A DNA stretch of 64,000 nucleotides from Aquimarina megaterium XH134. GTDB taxonomy: Bacteria > Bacteroidota > Bacteroidia > Flavobacteriales > Flavobacteriaceae. Both the position numbers and the translations under genes were made by a program. Under the pieces are notes generated by a model. It made no database searches. It was not told where the DNA came from and worked only from the letters and a program-made list of their open reading frames with translations. Location: contig NZ_JACB01000026.1 in assembly GCF_000520975.1 (NCBI RefSeq), forward strand, positions 1-64,000. Direction: 5' to 3'. Of the stretch, positions 18,097 through 28,118 are shown one piece after another. The stretch's first letter is position 1, and every line of letters starts with the position of its first letter.

Positions 18097-18996
18097 ATGA
18101 CCAAATTAAAAGCATGGATCTCTGCAGCTAGATTAAGAACGTTACCACTATCGATTTCGGGAATAGTTGTCGGATCTGCTTTAGGTTATAAGAACTTTTT
18201 GGAAACAAATACCTTCTGGCTGGCTATTATTACTACATTAGGTTTACAAATTTTGTCCAATTTCGCTAATGATTATGGTGATGGGGTAAAGGGAACTGAT
18301 AATGAAGATAGAATAGGGCCACAAAGAGCTTTACAAAGTGGAGCCATTTCTAAAAAGGAAATGTATAAAGGAATAGTACTTACAGCATTAATCACCTTAG
18401 GAGTTGCTATTGCTTTAATTTATGTTTCTTTCGGAAAAGAGTACTTTTTCTATTCTGTATTCTTTTTCATATTAGGACTTGCTGCTATAGCCGCTGCTAT
18501 TAAATACACAATGGGTAGCTCTGCATATGGATATAGGGGGTTAGGAGATTTTTTTGTATTTATCTTTTTTGGTTTGGTTAGCGTCGTTGGATGTTACTTT
18601 TTGTTTGCAAAACAATTAAATGTTCTTGTTTTTCTACCTGCGATCACTATCGGATTATTGAGTGCCACAGTGTTAAACCTTAATAATATGAGAGATTATC
18701 ATAGTGATAAAAAAGCAGGTAAAAATACACTTGTTGTAAAACTAGGAATTAATCGAGCAAGAACTTATCATTTTACCTTACTAATTATCGCTATGCTATC
18801 CATGTTAGTATATTTATATGCTACCTATAAAACACCTATGAACTTTTTGTTCTTGATTGCTTATATACCTTTACTTATTCATATACGAAAAGTTGCTAAA
18901 ACCAGTAATTCAGAACTATTAGACCCCGAGCTTAAAAAAATAGCTTTAACAACATTTTTACTGTCAATTTTATTTAGTCTGGGGCAGATTTTATAA
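18097..18996 (+). CDS. menA: 1,4-dihydroxy-2-naphthoate polyprenyltransferase MenA
   Basis: 299 residues with about eight membrane segments. The two prenyl-transferase Asp motifs are present: NDYGDGVKGTD near residue 65-75 and NNMRDYHSDKKAGK near residue 198-211. It attaches the isoprenoid chain to DHNA, giving demethylmenaquinone, in the inner membrane. It is first of a cluster that also holds menC and menE, which supports the assignment over UbiA relatives. Confidence 0.92.
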   Translation: MTKLKAWISAARLRTLPLSISGIVVGSALGYKNFLETNTFWLAIITTLGLQILSNFANDYGDGVKGTDNEDRIGPQRALQSGAISKKEMYKGIVLTALITLGVAIALIYVSFGKEYFFYSVFFFILGLAAIAAAIKYTMGSSAYGYRGLGDFFVFIFFGLVSVVGCYFLFAKQLNVLVFLPAITIGLLSATVLNLNNMRDYHSDKKAGKNTLVVKLGINRARTYHFTLLIIAMLSMLVYLYATYKTPMNFLFLIAYIPLLIHIRKVAKTSNSELLDPELKKIALTTFLLSILFSLGQIL

Positions 18997-19101
18997 TTTA
19001 GTCGAACTCTGTTATAGCAGATAATTTATAATAGCTTTTGTGAGCATTCTATTGTATCTCAGAACCTATTTGTAGTATAATTAGTTTTAAATTTTTCACA
19101 C

Positions 19102-19782
19102 ATGAAAATCACCTTTTACGGTCATAATACTTTACTAATTGAAATCAATGAAACAAATATCCTTATAGATCCATTTATTTCGGGTAACCCGTTAGCTAAG
19201 GATAAAATTGATATAAATACAATTAAAACAGATTATATATTGCTTACTCATGCACATCAAGATCATGTTCTTGATGCAGAAGCTATAGCCAAAAGTAATA
19301 ATGCTACGATTGTCTCAAATTATGAAATAGCCACATATTACCAGAATCTAGGTGTCGAAATACATCCTATGAATCATGGAGGAACCTGGAGTTTTGAATT
19401 TGGAAAAGTAAAATATGTGAATGCAATTCACACCAGTAGTTTTGCCGATGGAACATATGGAGGGCAACCAGGAGGGTTTATCATTGAAGGAGAACATAAA
19501 ACTATTTACATTGCGGGGGATACAGCATTAACAATGGATATGAAATTAATCCCATTGAGAAATACTTTAGATCTAGCTATTCTACCTATTGGTGATAATT
19601 TTACAATGGGTGTAGATGATGCTATTATCGCAAGTGATTTTGTTGAATGTGAAAAAATATTAGGAGTACATTATGATACTTTTGGATATATTGAAATTGA
19701 TCATGATCAAGCCAAACAAAAGTTTTTTGAAAAAAATAAAGACCTTATGCTATTAGATATAGGGGAAAGCATCACATTATAA
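19102..19782 (+). CDS. UPF0173-type metal-dependent hydrolase (metallo-beta-lactamase fold)
   Basis: 226 residues with the metal motif THAHQDH at about 49-55, a downstream HTSSF, the AGDTALT segment (about 140) and a final VHYDTFGYI. These match the UPF0173/YtkL group of MBL-fold hydrolases. The reaction is unknown; in many flavobacteria the gene lies inside the menaquinone cluster, as here. Its TAA overlaps the ATG of menC by one base, which means translational coupling. Confidence 0.85.
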   Translation: MKITFYGHNTLLIEINETNILIDPFISGNPLAKDKIDINTIKTDYILLTHAHQDHVLDAEAIAKSNNATIVSNYEIATYYQNLGVEIHPMNHGGTWSFEFGKVKYVNAIHTSSFADGTYGGQPGGFIIEGEHKTIYIAGDTALTMDMKLIPLRNTLDLAILPIGDNFTMGVDDAIIASDFVECEKILGVHYDTFGYIEIDHDQAKQKFFEKNKDLMLLDIGESITL

Positions 19783-20822
19783 TGAATGCCAGATATTATA
19801 AACATATCCTTAAGTTTAAAAGACCAAGCGGTACCTCGAGAGGAATTCTAAAAACCAAAGAAACCTGGTTGATTGTGATTTCTGACGGAATAAAAGAAGG
19901 AATAGGAGAATGTGGTATTCTAAGAACATTAAGTATAGATGACCGACCAGATTATGAGGATAAATTAAAATGGACCTGTGAGAATATTCATTTAGGTGTA
20001 GACAAGCTTTGGGAAGAGCTTATAGAGTTTCCAAGTATTCAATTTGGAGTAGAGATGGCGTTTAAATCTTTAGAAAGCGATTCTCCTTTTTTACTGTTTC
20101 CTTCACCATTTACCCGTGGTGAGGAACAAATTTCTATCAACGGACTCATATGGATGGGAGATAAAGAATTTATGAGACAACAAATTACCTCTAAATTAGA
20201 AGATGGATTTGATTGCATAAAAATGAAAATTGGGGCTATTGATTTTGAAACAGAACTAAATTTGTTGTCTTATATACGATCTCAATTTTCCTCAAATAGT
20301 ATTGAATTAAGAGTAGATGCTAATGGCGCGTTTAAACCAGAAGAAGCTTTAGATAAACTAAAACGGCTTTCTGCTTTTGATTTGCATAGTATAGAGCAAC
20401 CGATACGACAAGGACAGCTTAAAGAAATGGCAAACTTATGTAAAGAGACCCCATTGCCTATAGCATTAGATGAAGAGTTAATAGGTGTTTTTGATGTAAC
20501 AGAAAAGAAAAAACTATTACAAACTATACAACCACAATATATTATTCTTAAACCAAGTTTGATAGGAGGTTTTAAAGGAACCAAAGAATGGATTGATATA
20601 GCAAAATCTTATGGAATTGGATGGTGGATTACCAGTGCACTAGAGAGTAATATAGGACTAAGTGCTATTGCGCAATATACATATACTTTAAATAACAAAA
20701 TGCCTCAAGGCTTAGGAACAGGAGGATTGTATACAAATAATATTGATTCACCTTTGGTTGTTAGTCAAGGAACTTTAGGATATTATAATAACATAAACTG
20801 GAACGTAAATTATTTAAATTAA
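19782..20822 (+). CDS. menC: o-succinylbenzoate synthase MenC
   Basis: 346 residues of the enolase superfamily. Motifs are KMKIG (catalytic Lys region), RVDANGAF (metal ligand Asp), SIEQPI (Glu), IALDEELIG (Asp) and IILKPSLIGG (second Lys). It dehydrates SHCHC to o-succinylbenzoate in menaquinone synthesis. It is flanked by menA upstream and menE downstream with the metallo-hydrolase and CPBP protease genes in between, so it fits MenC rather than a dipeptide epimerase. Confidence 0.88.
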   Translation: MNARYYKHILKFKRPSGTSRGILKTKETWLIVISDGIKEGIGECGILRTLSIDDRPDYEDKLKWTCENIHLGVDKLWEELIEFPSIQFGVEMAFKSLESDSPFLLFPSPFTRGEEQISINGLIWMGDKEFMRQQITSKLEDGFDCIKMKIGAIDFETELNLLSYIRSQFSSNSIELRVDANGAFKPEEALDKLKRLSAFDLHSIEQPIRQGQLKEMANLCKETPLPIALDEELIGVFDVTEKKKLLQTIQPQYIILKPSLIGGFKGTKEWIDIAKSYGIGWWITSALESNIGLSAIAQYTYTLNNKMPQGLGTGGLYTNNIDSPLVVSQGTLGYYNNINWNVNYLN

Positions 20823-20828
20823 GATTAT

Positions 20829-21767
20829 ATGTATATAGCACAAGCACTTAAAATAAAGCATGATTGGTGGAGATATTTAATCGGGTTAGCAATCATTTTT
20901 ATTTTTTGGCAATTTATAGGTATTATACCTTTATTCATAGGGGCATTTATAAATACTGGTGATTTACAAACGTTGATGATTGCTGCAGAATCTAACTTCA
21001 CCTCGTTAGATATGAATTCTAATTTATTTCTAACCTTAGTGATTATAAGTTTTATATCTGGATTATTGGGGTTATTTATAGCTGCTAAGTTTATTCATAA
21101 ACAAACGATTAGAGAATTGACTACAACAAGAAAAAAGATTGATTGGAAACGTATTGGGTTTACATTCTTTCTTGTTTCATTTATAAATATTGTGTTTTTT
21201 GTGATTAGCTTTTATGCAGAACCAGAAATTTATAAGCTTAATTTTGAAATGATTCCGTTTTTAATCTTGGCTTTAATTTCTTTACTCTTGCTACCATTAC
21301 AAACTAGTTTTGAAGAGTATTTGTTTAGAGGATATTTAATGCAAGGTATAGGTGTTTTAGCTAAGAATAAATGGTTACCACTTATCATCACTTCTGTAAC
21401 GTTTGGATTACTTCATGGTTTAAATCCAGAAGTTGAGAAACTAGGCTATATTATGATGGTGTTTTATATAGGAACTGGTCTTCTATTAGGTATTATGACC
21501 TTAATGGACGATGGTATGGAATTGGCTCTAGGTTTTCACGCAGCAAATAATATAATGGCTGCAATGTTGGTTACAACAGATTGGAGCGCTTTTCAAACCA
21601 ATGCAATATTTTTAGATATTTCAGAACCTTCAGCAGGTATTGATATTGTACTTCCTGTTATTATATTATATCCTGTTTATCTATTCATATTAGCTAAAAA
21701 ATATAAATGGACAGGATGGAAAGATAAACTTTTTGGAAATATACCATCTGATACAATTTCAGAATAA
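20829..21767 (+). CDS. CPBP family intramembrane metalloprotease
   Basis: 312 residues with about eight membrane segments. The CAAX-protease/bacteriocin-processing (Abi) signatures are visible: EEYLFRGYLMQ (EExxxR) near residue 162, FGLLHG near 197 and HAANN near 238. It is probably an integral membrane endopeptidase. It starts six bases after menC and lies between menC and menE, and so belongs to the same transcript, though no direct role in quinone synthesis is known. Substrate unknown. Confidence 0.85.
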   Translation: MYIAQALKIKHDWWRYLIGLAIIFIFWQFIGIIPLFIGAFINTGDLQTLMIAAESNFTSLDMNSNLFLTLVIISFISGLLGLFIAAKFIHKQTIRELTTTRKKIDWKRIGFTFFLVSFINIVFFVISFYAEPEIYKLNFEMIPFLILALISLLLLPLQTSFEEYLFRGYLMQGIGVLAKNKWLPLIITSVTFGLLHGLNPEVEKLGYIMMVFYIGTGLLLGIMTLMDDGMELALGFHAANNIMAAMLVTTDWSAFQTNAIFLDISEPSAGIDIVLPVIILYPVYLFILAKKYKWTGWKDKLFGNIPSDTISE

Positions 21768-21837
21768 CTAACAAAGAAATAACACACTCTTTACATATTG
21801 ATAACTTATGAGTTTGTTAGAAAATTGAAATTTGAAT

Positions 21838-22953
21838 ATGCAAACGAAAAGTACATTTTCTATTCCCGAAATACATCAAAGCTTCTCAATAAATAAAAAT
21901 TGTTTTGATAAAGAAAGACTAAAATCTTTAGCCTATGGTTTTATTAAAGAAGGTGAGGTATATGAACAGGAAGCAGGAAGTTTTTTGTTAGATTGGCTAA
22001 ATGAAAAAGATCATATTGTTGTACAAACCTCGGGTTCTACAGGAAAGCCAAAAAAAATTAAGGTATATAAACAACACATGATCAATAGTGCAATAGCAAC
22101 AGGAAAGTTTTTTAAATCTGAAGAAGGAACTACCGCACTATTATGCCTTCCTGCAAATTATATTGCAGGAAAAATGATGCTTGTAAGAGCTATGGTATTG
22201 GGATGGAAAATAGATTTGGTACCTCCAAGAACAAATCCTTTGGATACCGTGTATAAGCAATATGATTTTTGCGCAATGGTACCTCTACAATTAGATAACT
22301 CTCTTAATAGACTTCATTTAATTAAAAAGTTAATAGTAGGAGGTGGACCAGTTTCAGAAAACTTAAAAGAATTGGTCCAAGGTTTTAAGACTAAAATATT
22401 TGAAACCTATGGTATGACAGAAACAGTTTCTCATATAGCCGCAAGAAGAATAAACCCGAAGAAAAAAGATAAAAAAGATGCTCACTATTTTAAGGCTCTA
22501 CCTAATATTACGTTAAGCATTGATAATAGAAATTGCTTGATTATTAAAGCTCCGCAGCTAAATGAAGAGACGATCATTACTAATGATGTGGTAGAGCTAA
22601 AAACATATAAAAAGTTTTTGTGGAAAGGACGTCATGATAATGTAATTAATAGTGGAGGAGTAAAGTTATATCCAGAAGAGATAGAAACAAAATTACAACT
22701 ATTGATCGGACATCGTTTTTTTATTACCAGTATCCCCGATGATACGCTTGGTGACAAAGTAATCCTACTAATAGAACGTGAGTATGATAAAATTGCATAC
22801 CTAACATTGCAAGAAGCGATACAGAATTTAAATACCTTAAATAAATACGAAATCCCGAAAGAGATTTATTTTATCCCTCAATTTATAGGAACAGAGAACG
22901 GAAAAGTGCAAAGAAAACAAACCGTAGAATTGGCTATGAATTCTAAATTGTAA
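21838..22953 (+). CDS. menE: o-succinylbenzoate-CoA ligase MenE (short)
   Basis: 371 residues from the ATG at 21838; a TTG two codons upstream is less likely. The AMP-binding motif QTSGSTGKPKKIKV sits near residue 62, ETYGMTETVSH near 194 is the adenylation core motif, WKGRHDNVINSGGVKLYP near 262 is the hinge and NGKVQRKQ near 358 is the catalytic Lys region. It is about 80-100 residues shorter than many MenE proteins because the N-terminal domain is reduced, as is common in Bacteroidetes. It forms OSB-CoA from OSB, ATP and CoA. It closes the men cluster. Confidence 0.9.
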   Translation: MQTKSTFSIPEIHQSFSINKNCFDKERLKSLAYGFIKEGEVYEQEAGSFLLDWLNEKDHIVVQTSGSTGKPKKIKVYKQHMINSAIATGKFFKSEEGTTALLCLPANYIAGKMMLVRAMVLGWKIDLVPPRTNPLDTVYKQYDFCAMVPLQLDNSLNRLHLIKKLIVGGGPVSENLKELVQGFKTKIFETYGMTETVSHIAARRINPKKKDKKDAHYFKALPNITLSIDNRNCLIIKAPQLNEETIITNDVVELKTYKKFLWKGRHDNVINSGGVKLYPEEIETKLQLLIGHRFFITSIPDDTLGDKVILLIEREYDKIAYLTLQEAIQNLNTLNKYEIPKEIYFIPQFIGTENGKVQRKQTVELAMNSKL

Positions 22954-23090
22954 TGCTTTTCTGGTTAAAGTATAGATTGTATTAACCAATCAATTCAGAT
23001 AATAAACTTCCCTCTTTTACATTTTCTTGAAACATAAAAACCAATATTTTCCTTTTTACTCAATAAAAAGACGACTTCACTCATTCTTGA

Positions 23091-23121
23091 TTGTTATCGC
23101 TTATAAGAACGCATAGTTTTG
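23091..23121 (+). promoter_or_regulatory. promoter of the VWA fusion gene
   Basis: TTG at 23091-23093, a 20-base spacer, and TAGTTTTG at 23114-23121 match the Bacteroidetes consensus. The ATG is 24 bases further on. Confidence 0.55.
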
Positions 23122-23145
23122 GTTTATAATTAAAAACTATTAACT

Positions 23146-25236
23146 ATGAGACTATTACAATACATCTTGTTTGTCTTCTTTATAACAGGGATTTCAAATG
23201 CACAAGACATAAAAGTTACAGGAAAAGTAACAGATGATCAAAACCAGCCTTTACCAGGTGTAAATATTGTTATAAAAGGAAGCACCAACGGAACGCAAAC
23301 AGATTTTGATGGTAATTACACCATTCTTGCTACTATAGGAGATACACTAATGTTTTCTTACATAGGATTCGAAACCGCTGAAGAAAAAATAACCGCTGCC
23401 TCGGCTTTTATGCATATTAAATTGATTCCTTCTTCAGCAGAATTAGAAGAAGTGGTTGTTACAGCATATGGATCAAATAGAGTGAGAAAATCAATGAGTT
23501 ATGCTGTATCTAGTAATAGACCAAGAAGGAAAGGGAGAAAACACAGGCAAAGGCACGTAAATAAGTCGCCTGGGGTACGGGTTTTTAATACAGGTAATAC
23601 ATTAAAAGTTAGAGGAGTTAATTCGGTTTCGGGAGCAAAACAACCGATGTATGTGGTAGATGGAGTACCTGTTGATAATAAAGACATAGCCGTAGTTAAC
23701 GCAATAGATCCAACAAAAATAGCAAAGGTAGAAGTACTTAAAAATAAAAAAGCAACTTCGGTTTATGGACCTAAGGCTAAGCATGGATGCATTGTAATTA
23801 CTACACATTCTGGTAATTATAAAGTACAAAATGATGAGTCATACCGAGAAATTGTTGAGAATGATTTTAAAAAAGTTCAAATGGCTCCTCTCTCGACTTT
23901 TTCTATTGATGTAGACAAAGCATCCTATAGTAATATTCGTAGAATGATTAATAATGGAGTTAAAGTTCCTGCTGATGCCGTTAAAATTGAAGAAATGATC
24001 AATTATTTTAATTATCAATACGAACAACCCAAAGACGAACATCCTTTTGCAATTCATACTGAGTATGCTTCAACTCCTTGGAATACAAAAACGCAATTGG
24101 TTAAGATAGGATTAAAAGGAAAAGAAATTCCTCAACATGAAATTCCTGCATCTAACCTTGTATTTTTAATTGATGTATCAGGATCGATGAGTAACAGCAA
24201 TAAGTTACCTCTACTAAAAAAGGCTTTTAAACTTTTGGTTAATCAATTACGAGAAAAAGACAAGGTTTCTATAGTTGTATATGCAGGGGCAGCAGGAATG
24301 GTATTAAAACCCACATCTGGAGCTAATAAGCACGAAATTAATCAAGCATTGCAAAACCTTGAAGCAGGAGGATCAACGGCAGGAGGAGAAGGAATAAGGT
24401 TGGCGTATAAAATAGCAAAAGAAAATTTTATAAAGAATGGCAATAATAGAGTTATCCTGGCTACCGATGGCGATTTTAATGTAGGGATTAGTAGCGATAA
24501 AGACATGAAAAAATTGATTGAAGAAAAACGTAAATCTAATGTGTTTCTAACATGTCTGGGATTCGGGATGGGAAACTACAAGGATAGTAAGCTAGAAACA
24601 TTGGCAGATACCGGTAATGGTAACCATTCATATATTGATACCATGCAAGAAGCACAAAGAGTATTGGGGCAAGAATTCGGAGGTACTTTATATACAATAG
24701 CTAAAGATGTAAAAATTCAGGTTGAATTTAACCCAGGGAAAGTGCAAGCATATCGATTGATAGGATATGAAAACAGACTTTTGGCAGATGAGGATTTTAT
24801 AGATGATACTAAAGATGCTGGAGAGCTGGGAAGCGGGCATACAGTAACCGCACTATATGAGGTAATTCCTGTAGGAGTAAAAAACAAATATCTGAAAGAG
24901 ATTGCAGATCTAAAATATACCAATTCAACGATTAAAAAAGAGTATGGAGATGAACTATTAACTGTTAAGTTCAGATATAAAAAACCACAAGAGAAAAAGA
25001 GTATTGAAATGGTTCATGTTTTACATACAGATACCAAAACTTCTGCATCACAAGATTTTAATTTTGCAGCTTCAATCGCTTGGTTTGGGATGAAACTAAG
25101 AGGTTCGAAATATATTGAAAACCAAGATATTAAAGATATTATTGATTTAGCCCAAACAAATAAAGAAAAAGATAACCAGGGATATAAAGCAGAATTTATA
25201 AGACTTATGAATAGCTATCTAGGATTAGAGGAGTAA
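23146..25236 (+). CDS. TonB-plug and von Willebrand A domain fusion protein (YfbK-type)
   Basis: 696 residues. A signal peptide (about 1-19) leads into a carboxypeptidase-regulatory-like domain (about 22-105; VTGKVTDDQNQPLPGVNI and then LEEVVVTAYG). This is followed by a TonB plug-like segment (about 135-225; VRGVNSVSGAKQPMYVVDGVP), a vWA domain (about 330-510) with MIDAS motif DVSGSMS, and a C-terminal YfbK/DUF3520 region. It has no outer-membrane barrel, so the plug is not that of a receptor. It is presumably an exported protein that binds metal and partner proteins. The fusion is known in Bacteroidetes, but function is not. Confidence 0.85.
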   Translation: MRLLQYILFVFFITGISNAQDIKVTGKVTDDQNQPLPGVNIVIKGSTNGTQTDFDGNYTILATIGDTLMFSYIGFETAEEKITAASAFMHIKLIPSSAELEEVVVTAYGSNRVRKSMSYAVSSNRPRRKGRKHRQRHVNKSPGVRVFNTGNTLKVRGVNSVSGAKQPMYVVDGVPVDNKDIAVVNAIDPTKIAKVEVLKNKKATSVYGPKAKHGCIVITTHSGNYKVQNDESYREIVENDFKKVQMAPLSTFSIDVDKASYSNIRRMINNGVKVPADAVKIEEMINYFNYQYEQPKDEHPFAIHTEYASTPWNTKTQLVKIGLKGKEIPQHEIPASNLVFLIDVSGSMSNSNKLPLLKKAFKLLVNQLREKDKVSIVVYAGAAGMVLKPTSGANKHEINQALQNLEAGGSTAGGEGIRLAYKIAKENFIKNGNNRVILATDGDFNVGISSDKDMKKLIEEKRKSNVFLTCLGFGMGNYKDSKLETLADTGNGNHSYIDTMQEAQRVLGQEFGGTLYTIAKDVKIQVEFNPGKVQAYRLIGYENRLLADEDFIDDTKDAGELGSGHTVTALYEVIPVGVKNKYLKEIADLKYTNSTIKKEYGDELLTVKFRYKKPQEKKSIEMVHVLHTDTKTSASQDFNFAASIAWFGMKLRGSKYIENQDIKDIIDLAQTNKEKDNQGYKAEFIRLMNSYLGLEE

Positions 25237-25263
25237 TCAAAAGGTATTGTTAAAGTTCGAAAG

Positions 25264-25297
25264 AGGCACCTGTATTGTTTTGCAGGTGTCTTTTTTT
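25264..25297 (+). terminator. terminator after the VWA gene
   Basis: Stem of nine pairs (25264-25272 with 25283-25291, one G-T) around a ten-base loop, with a run of seven T from 25291. Confidence 0.8.
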
Positions 25298-25348
25298 GTG
25301 ATATTTTTATTTCAATTATATATTTAATTGCCTCACACTAATCACACA

Positions 25349-26671
25349 ATGAAAAACTTCGTTATTATAATTTTATTTTTTCTAAGTACTACAATTCAAT
25401 CCCAAATCCTTAACCAAAGAGAAAGAGCTGCAGCAATTGATATGGTTTTAAAAGATCGATTCGATAATCTTTTACCTCAACTAATGGATCGTACAGGGTT
25501 TGATATGTGGATTTTGATTTCTAGAGAATACAATGAAGACCCCGTGCTTAAAACAATGTTACCTTCGACATGGTTAAATGCCAGACGGAGAACTATATTG
25601 GTTTTTTATAGGGATAAAGCTAAAAATACAATAGAAAAACTGGCAGTAGCTCGATATAATGTGGGCAAAAATATTGATTCTGCCTGGGACAAAGATGAAC
25701 AACCAGATCAATGGAAAGCACTTATTGATATAATTTCAAAAAGAGATCCTAAAAAAATTGGAATTAATTATTCTAAAGACTTCGGAATTCTGGATGGTAT
25801 AGTAAAAACAGACTATGATGAGTTGATGAATGCGCTGCCAGAAGAATATAAGTCAAGAATTTCCTCTGCCGAAAAATTATCAATTGCATGGGTAGAAACA
25901 CGTACCCAACAGGAAATGGAAATATATAAAGAGTTGGTAAAAATCACTCATGATATTATTGATGAAGCATTTAGTACTTCGGTTATACAACCAGGAACCA
26001 CTACTACAGATGATGTGGTTTGGTGGTTAAGGCAAAAGGTAACTGATATGGGGCTAAAAACCTGGTTTCATCCTACGGTAGATATTCAGCGTTCGGGTGA
26101 AGCATTACAAAGCCATATTGTTTCCTTTTCTGATCGACCAAAAGATAAAGTAATTCGGCCGGGAGATTTGATTCATTGTGATTTTGGGATTACATATTTA
26201 CGATTAAATACAGATTGCCAGCAACACGCCTATATTCTTAAAAATGGAGAAATATCTCCTCCTGAGTTTTTAACAAAAGCTTTTGCAGATGGAAATAAAG
26301 TACAGGACATTTTTACTTCTAATTTTAAGACCGGTAAGACCGGAAATGAGATTTTATTAAAATCTCTTGAACAAGCAAAAGCCGAAGGGCTTAAACCGTC
26401 AATATATACACATCCATTAGGAGTATTTGGCCACTCTGCAGGACCAACAATAGGAATGTGGGATGCACAAGGCGGAGTCCCGGGAACAGGAGATTATCCT
26501 TTGTATGAAAATACTGTGTATGCTATCGAATTAAATACTACAATAACACTCCCAGAATGGAAAAAAGATATTCGTATTATGCTCGAAGAAGCGGGCTTTT
26601 GGGGAACTTCAGGTTTTAAATATGTGAATGACAGGCAAACAGAATTGATAACCATTCCTAAAAGAAAATAA
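25349..26671 (+). CDS. exported M24 family metallopeptidase (creatinase/aminopeptidase P fold)
   Basis: 440 residues from the ATG at 25349; a frame from a TTG at 25328 adds seven codons that break the signal peptide. A signal peptide (MKNFVIIILFFLSTTIQS) is followed by an N-terminal creatinase domain and a catalytic M24 fold. Likely metal ligands are in HCDFGITYLRLNTD (two Asp), THPLGVFGHSAG (His), AIELNTT (Glu) and MLEEAGFW (Glu). It is probably an exported X-Pro peptidase, but a change of function cannot be excluded. It is convergent with the M14 carboxypeptidase gene. Confidence 0.85.
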   Translation: MKNFVIIILFFLSTTIQSQILNQRERAAAIDMVLKDRFDNLLPQLMDRTGFDMWILISREYNEDPVLKTMLPSTWLNARRRTILVFYRDKAKNTIEKLAVARYNVGKNIDSAWDKDEQPDQWKALIDIISKRDPKKIGINYSKDFGILDGIVKTDYDELMNALPEEYKSRISSAEKLSIAWVETRTQQEMEIYKELVKITHDIIDEAFSTSVIQPGTTTTDDVVWWLRQKVTDMGLKTWFHPTVDIQRSGEALQSHIVSFSDRPKDKVIRPGDLIHCDFGITYLRLNTDCQQHAYILKNGEISPPEFLTKAFADGNKVQDIFTSNFKTGKTGNEILLKSLEQAKAEGLKPSIYTHPLGVFGHSAGPTIGMWDAQGGVPGTGDYPLYENTVYAIELNTTITLPEWKKDIRIMLEEAGFWGTSGFKYVNDRQTELITIPKRK

Positions 26672-26682
26672 ATTGAACTACA

Positions 26683-27924
26683 TCACTTATCGGTTAAAAT
26701 CCTCATCATTTGTTGTGCAGTAACCGTACCGATCACTTTTATTTTATCTCTTGGAGTATCATCACCTATTTCATAAGTTACACCTGTAGCATTATGCCCA
26801 TATAGAAACCATCCTTTAGAAACTGGTTTCTTGCTATTTCCTGGTTTTTCGTTTACAACATAGTCAGGGATATTGTTTTCTAATGCGGTAAACCAATCTT
26901 CAATAAAATAGGGGAGTGTAGTGCCTTTTCGTATTTCATTGGTATAAAATATATCATACCAGGTAGAATGAAAATCAAGACCTAATATTAGTTTCGAATT
27001 ATTTCTTTTTAATGTTTTAGAAATAAATTGTACTGTTTGCTTAATTTCGGGTTGTCGGTATGCAGACCAATCTCGATTAGTATCTACACCACCAGCATTA
27101 TGTCTCCAATGACCAAGATCTACACCATCCGGATTCATAATAGGAAAAGCTAATACACGATACTTATTCAAAAATTCTTTCGAAAGCTCAGAGTCATCAT
27201 TTAATAAAGTTTGTACAAAGTGTTGAAAAGCAAAATAACCTGTAACTTCTGGAGGATGTTGTCGCGTTAACAAAACGATTACATCCTTATTTTCGGGATT
27301 TCCGTTAAAAATATCTAACACAGGCAATTCTCTACCCAATTTAGAGGTTCCGAATACATTCAGATTTACATAACTCTCTTTTCCCTTAATCAAATTTGTA
27401 TACCAATCCTTAACATGTTTAGAAGAATGTATTTCATGAGCAGCGATCAATAAAGGCGTTTTATCTAGTTGAATTTTTATCGTAGTGTTTTCATTTGTTT
27501 GATATAAATTAATAGAGTCAATACTTTTCCATTGTTCGTTATTTGCTTTTAATTGTGGGAGATACCTGTGTTTATGTCCATCGGGATACAGGAACTGAAA
27601 ATAAAAAGGTTTTGGTGTATTGGCCCATGCTTTAAAAGCGTAGTATGCGCTTTTATTTATAGGAGTATTTTCAGGATGTATAATAACCACCGCAGTACTA
27701 TCGTTCATTTTTTTAAATCCATTTAGACGAGCACCGTCAAACTCATTACTGGCATATACACCAATATCTTTTAACGTATATGTTTGCTTAATTTGATGGT
27801 TGATTTTTTTTGAAGTAGTATCTACAGGGGTTTCAAAAGCAACTTTTTTGGCAGTCTGGCAACTCACTATAAAAATAAAACTCAGTATCGATAGTATGCA
27901 TGAGATGTTGATATGTAGTTTCAT
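26683..27924 (-). CDS. lipoprotein M14 family zinc carboxypeptidase
   Basis: 413 residues from the ATG at 27924 (MKLHINISCIL). The frame can be extended 28 codons upstream, but that start would put the lipoprotein signal (IFIVSCQ) in the middle. Zinc ligands appear in TRQHPPEVTG (His and Glu) and GLDFHSTW (second His); the catalytic Glu is in TYEIGDDT. The GVDTNRDW segment is the substrate-binding Arg region. An exposed carboxypeptidase probably anchored to the outer membrane. Confidence 0.85.
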   Translation of the reverse strand: MKLHINISCILSILSFIFIVSCQTAKKVAFETPVDTTSKKINHQIKQTYTLKDIGVYASNEFDGARLNGFKKMNDSTAVVIIHPENTPINKSAYYAFKAWANTPKPFYFQFLYPDGHKHRYLPQLKANNEQWKSIDSINLYQTNENTTIKIQLDKTPLLIAAHEIHSSKHVKDWYTNLIKGKESYVNLNVFGTSKLGRELPVLDIFNGNPENKDVIVLLTRQHPPEVTGYFAFQHFVQTLLNDDSELSKEFLNKYRVLAFPIMNPDGVDLGHWRHNAGGVDTNRDWSAYRQPEIKQTVQFISKTLKRNNSKLILGLDFHSTWYDIFYTNEIRKGTTLPYFIEDWFTALENNIPDYVVNEKPGNSKKPVSKGWFLYGHNATGVTYEIGDDTPRDKIKVIGTVTAQQMMRILTDK

Positions 27925-28118
27925 AACTAATGCGTATTTATTCCTCATAAATGAAGATCTACAAATAGATAAATAAAGATACTGAATACTAATTATATTA
28001 ATAAACAACTCTAATTACTTAGGTATAGGTTACGTTAGTAATTAGAGTATGTATATTTTACTAATCTATAAAGTAGATATTTGTATAATTAGGAAATCGA
28101 CTGGATTTCTTTTATCCC

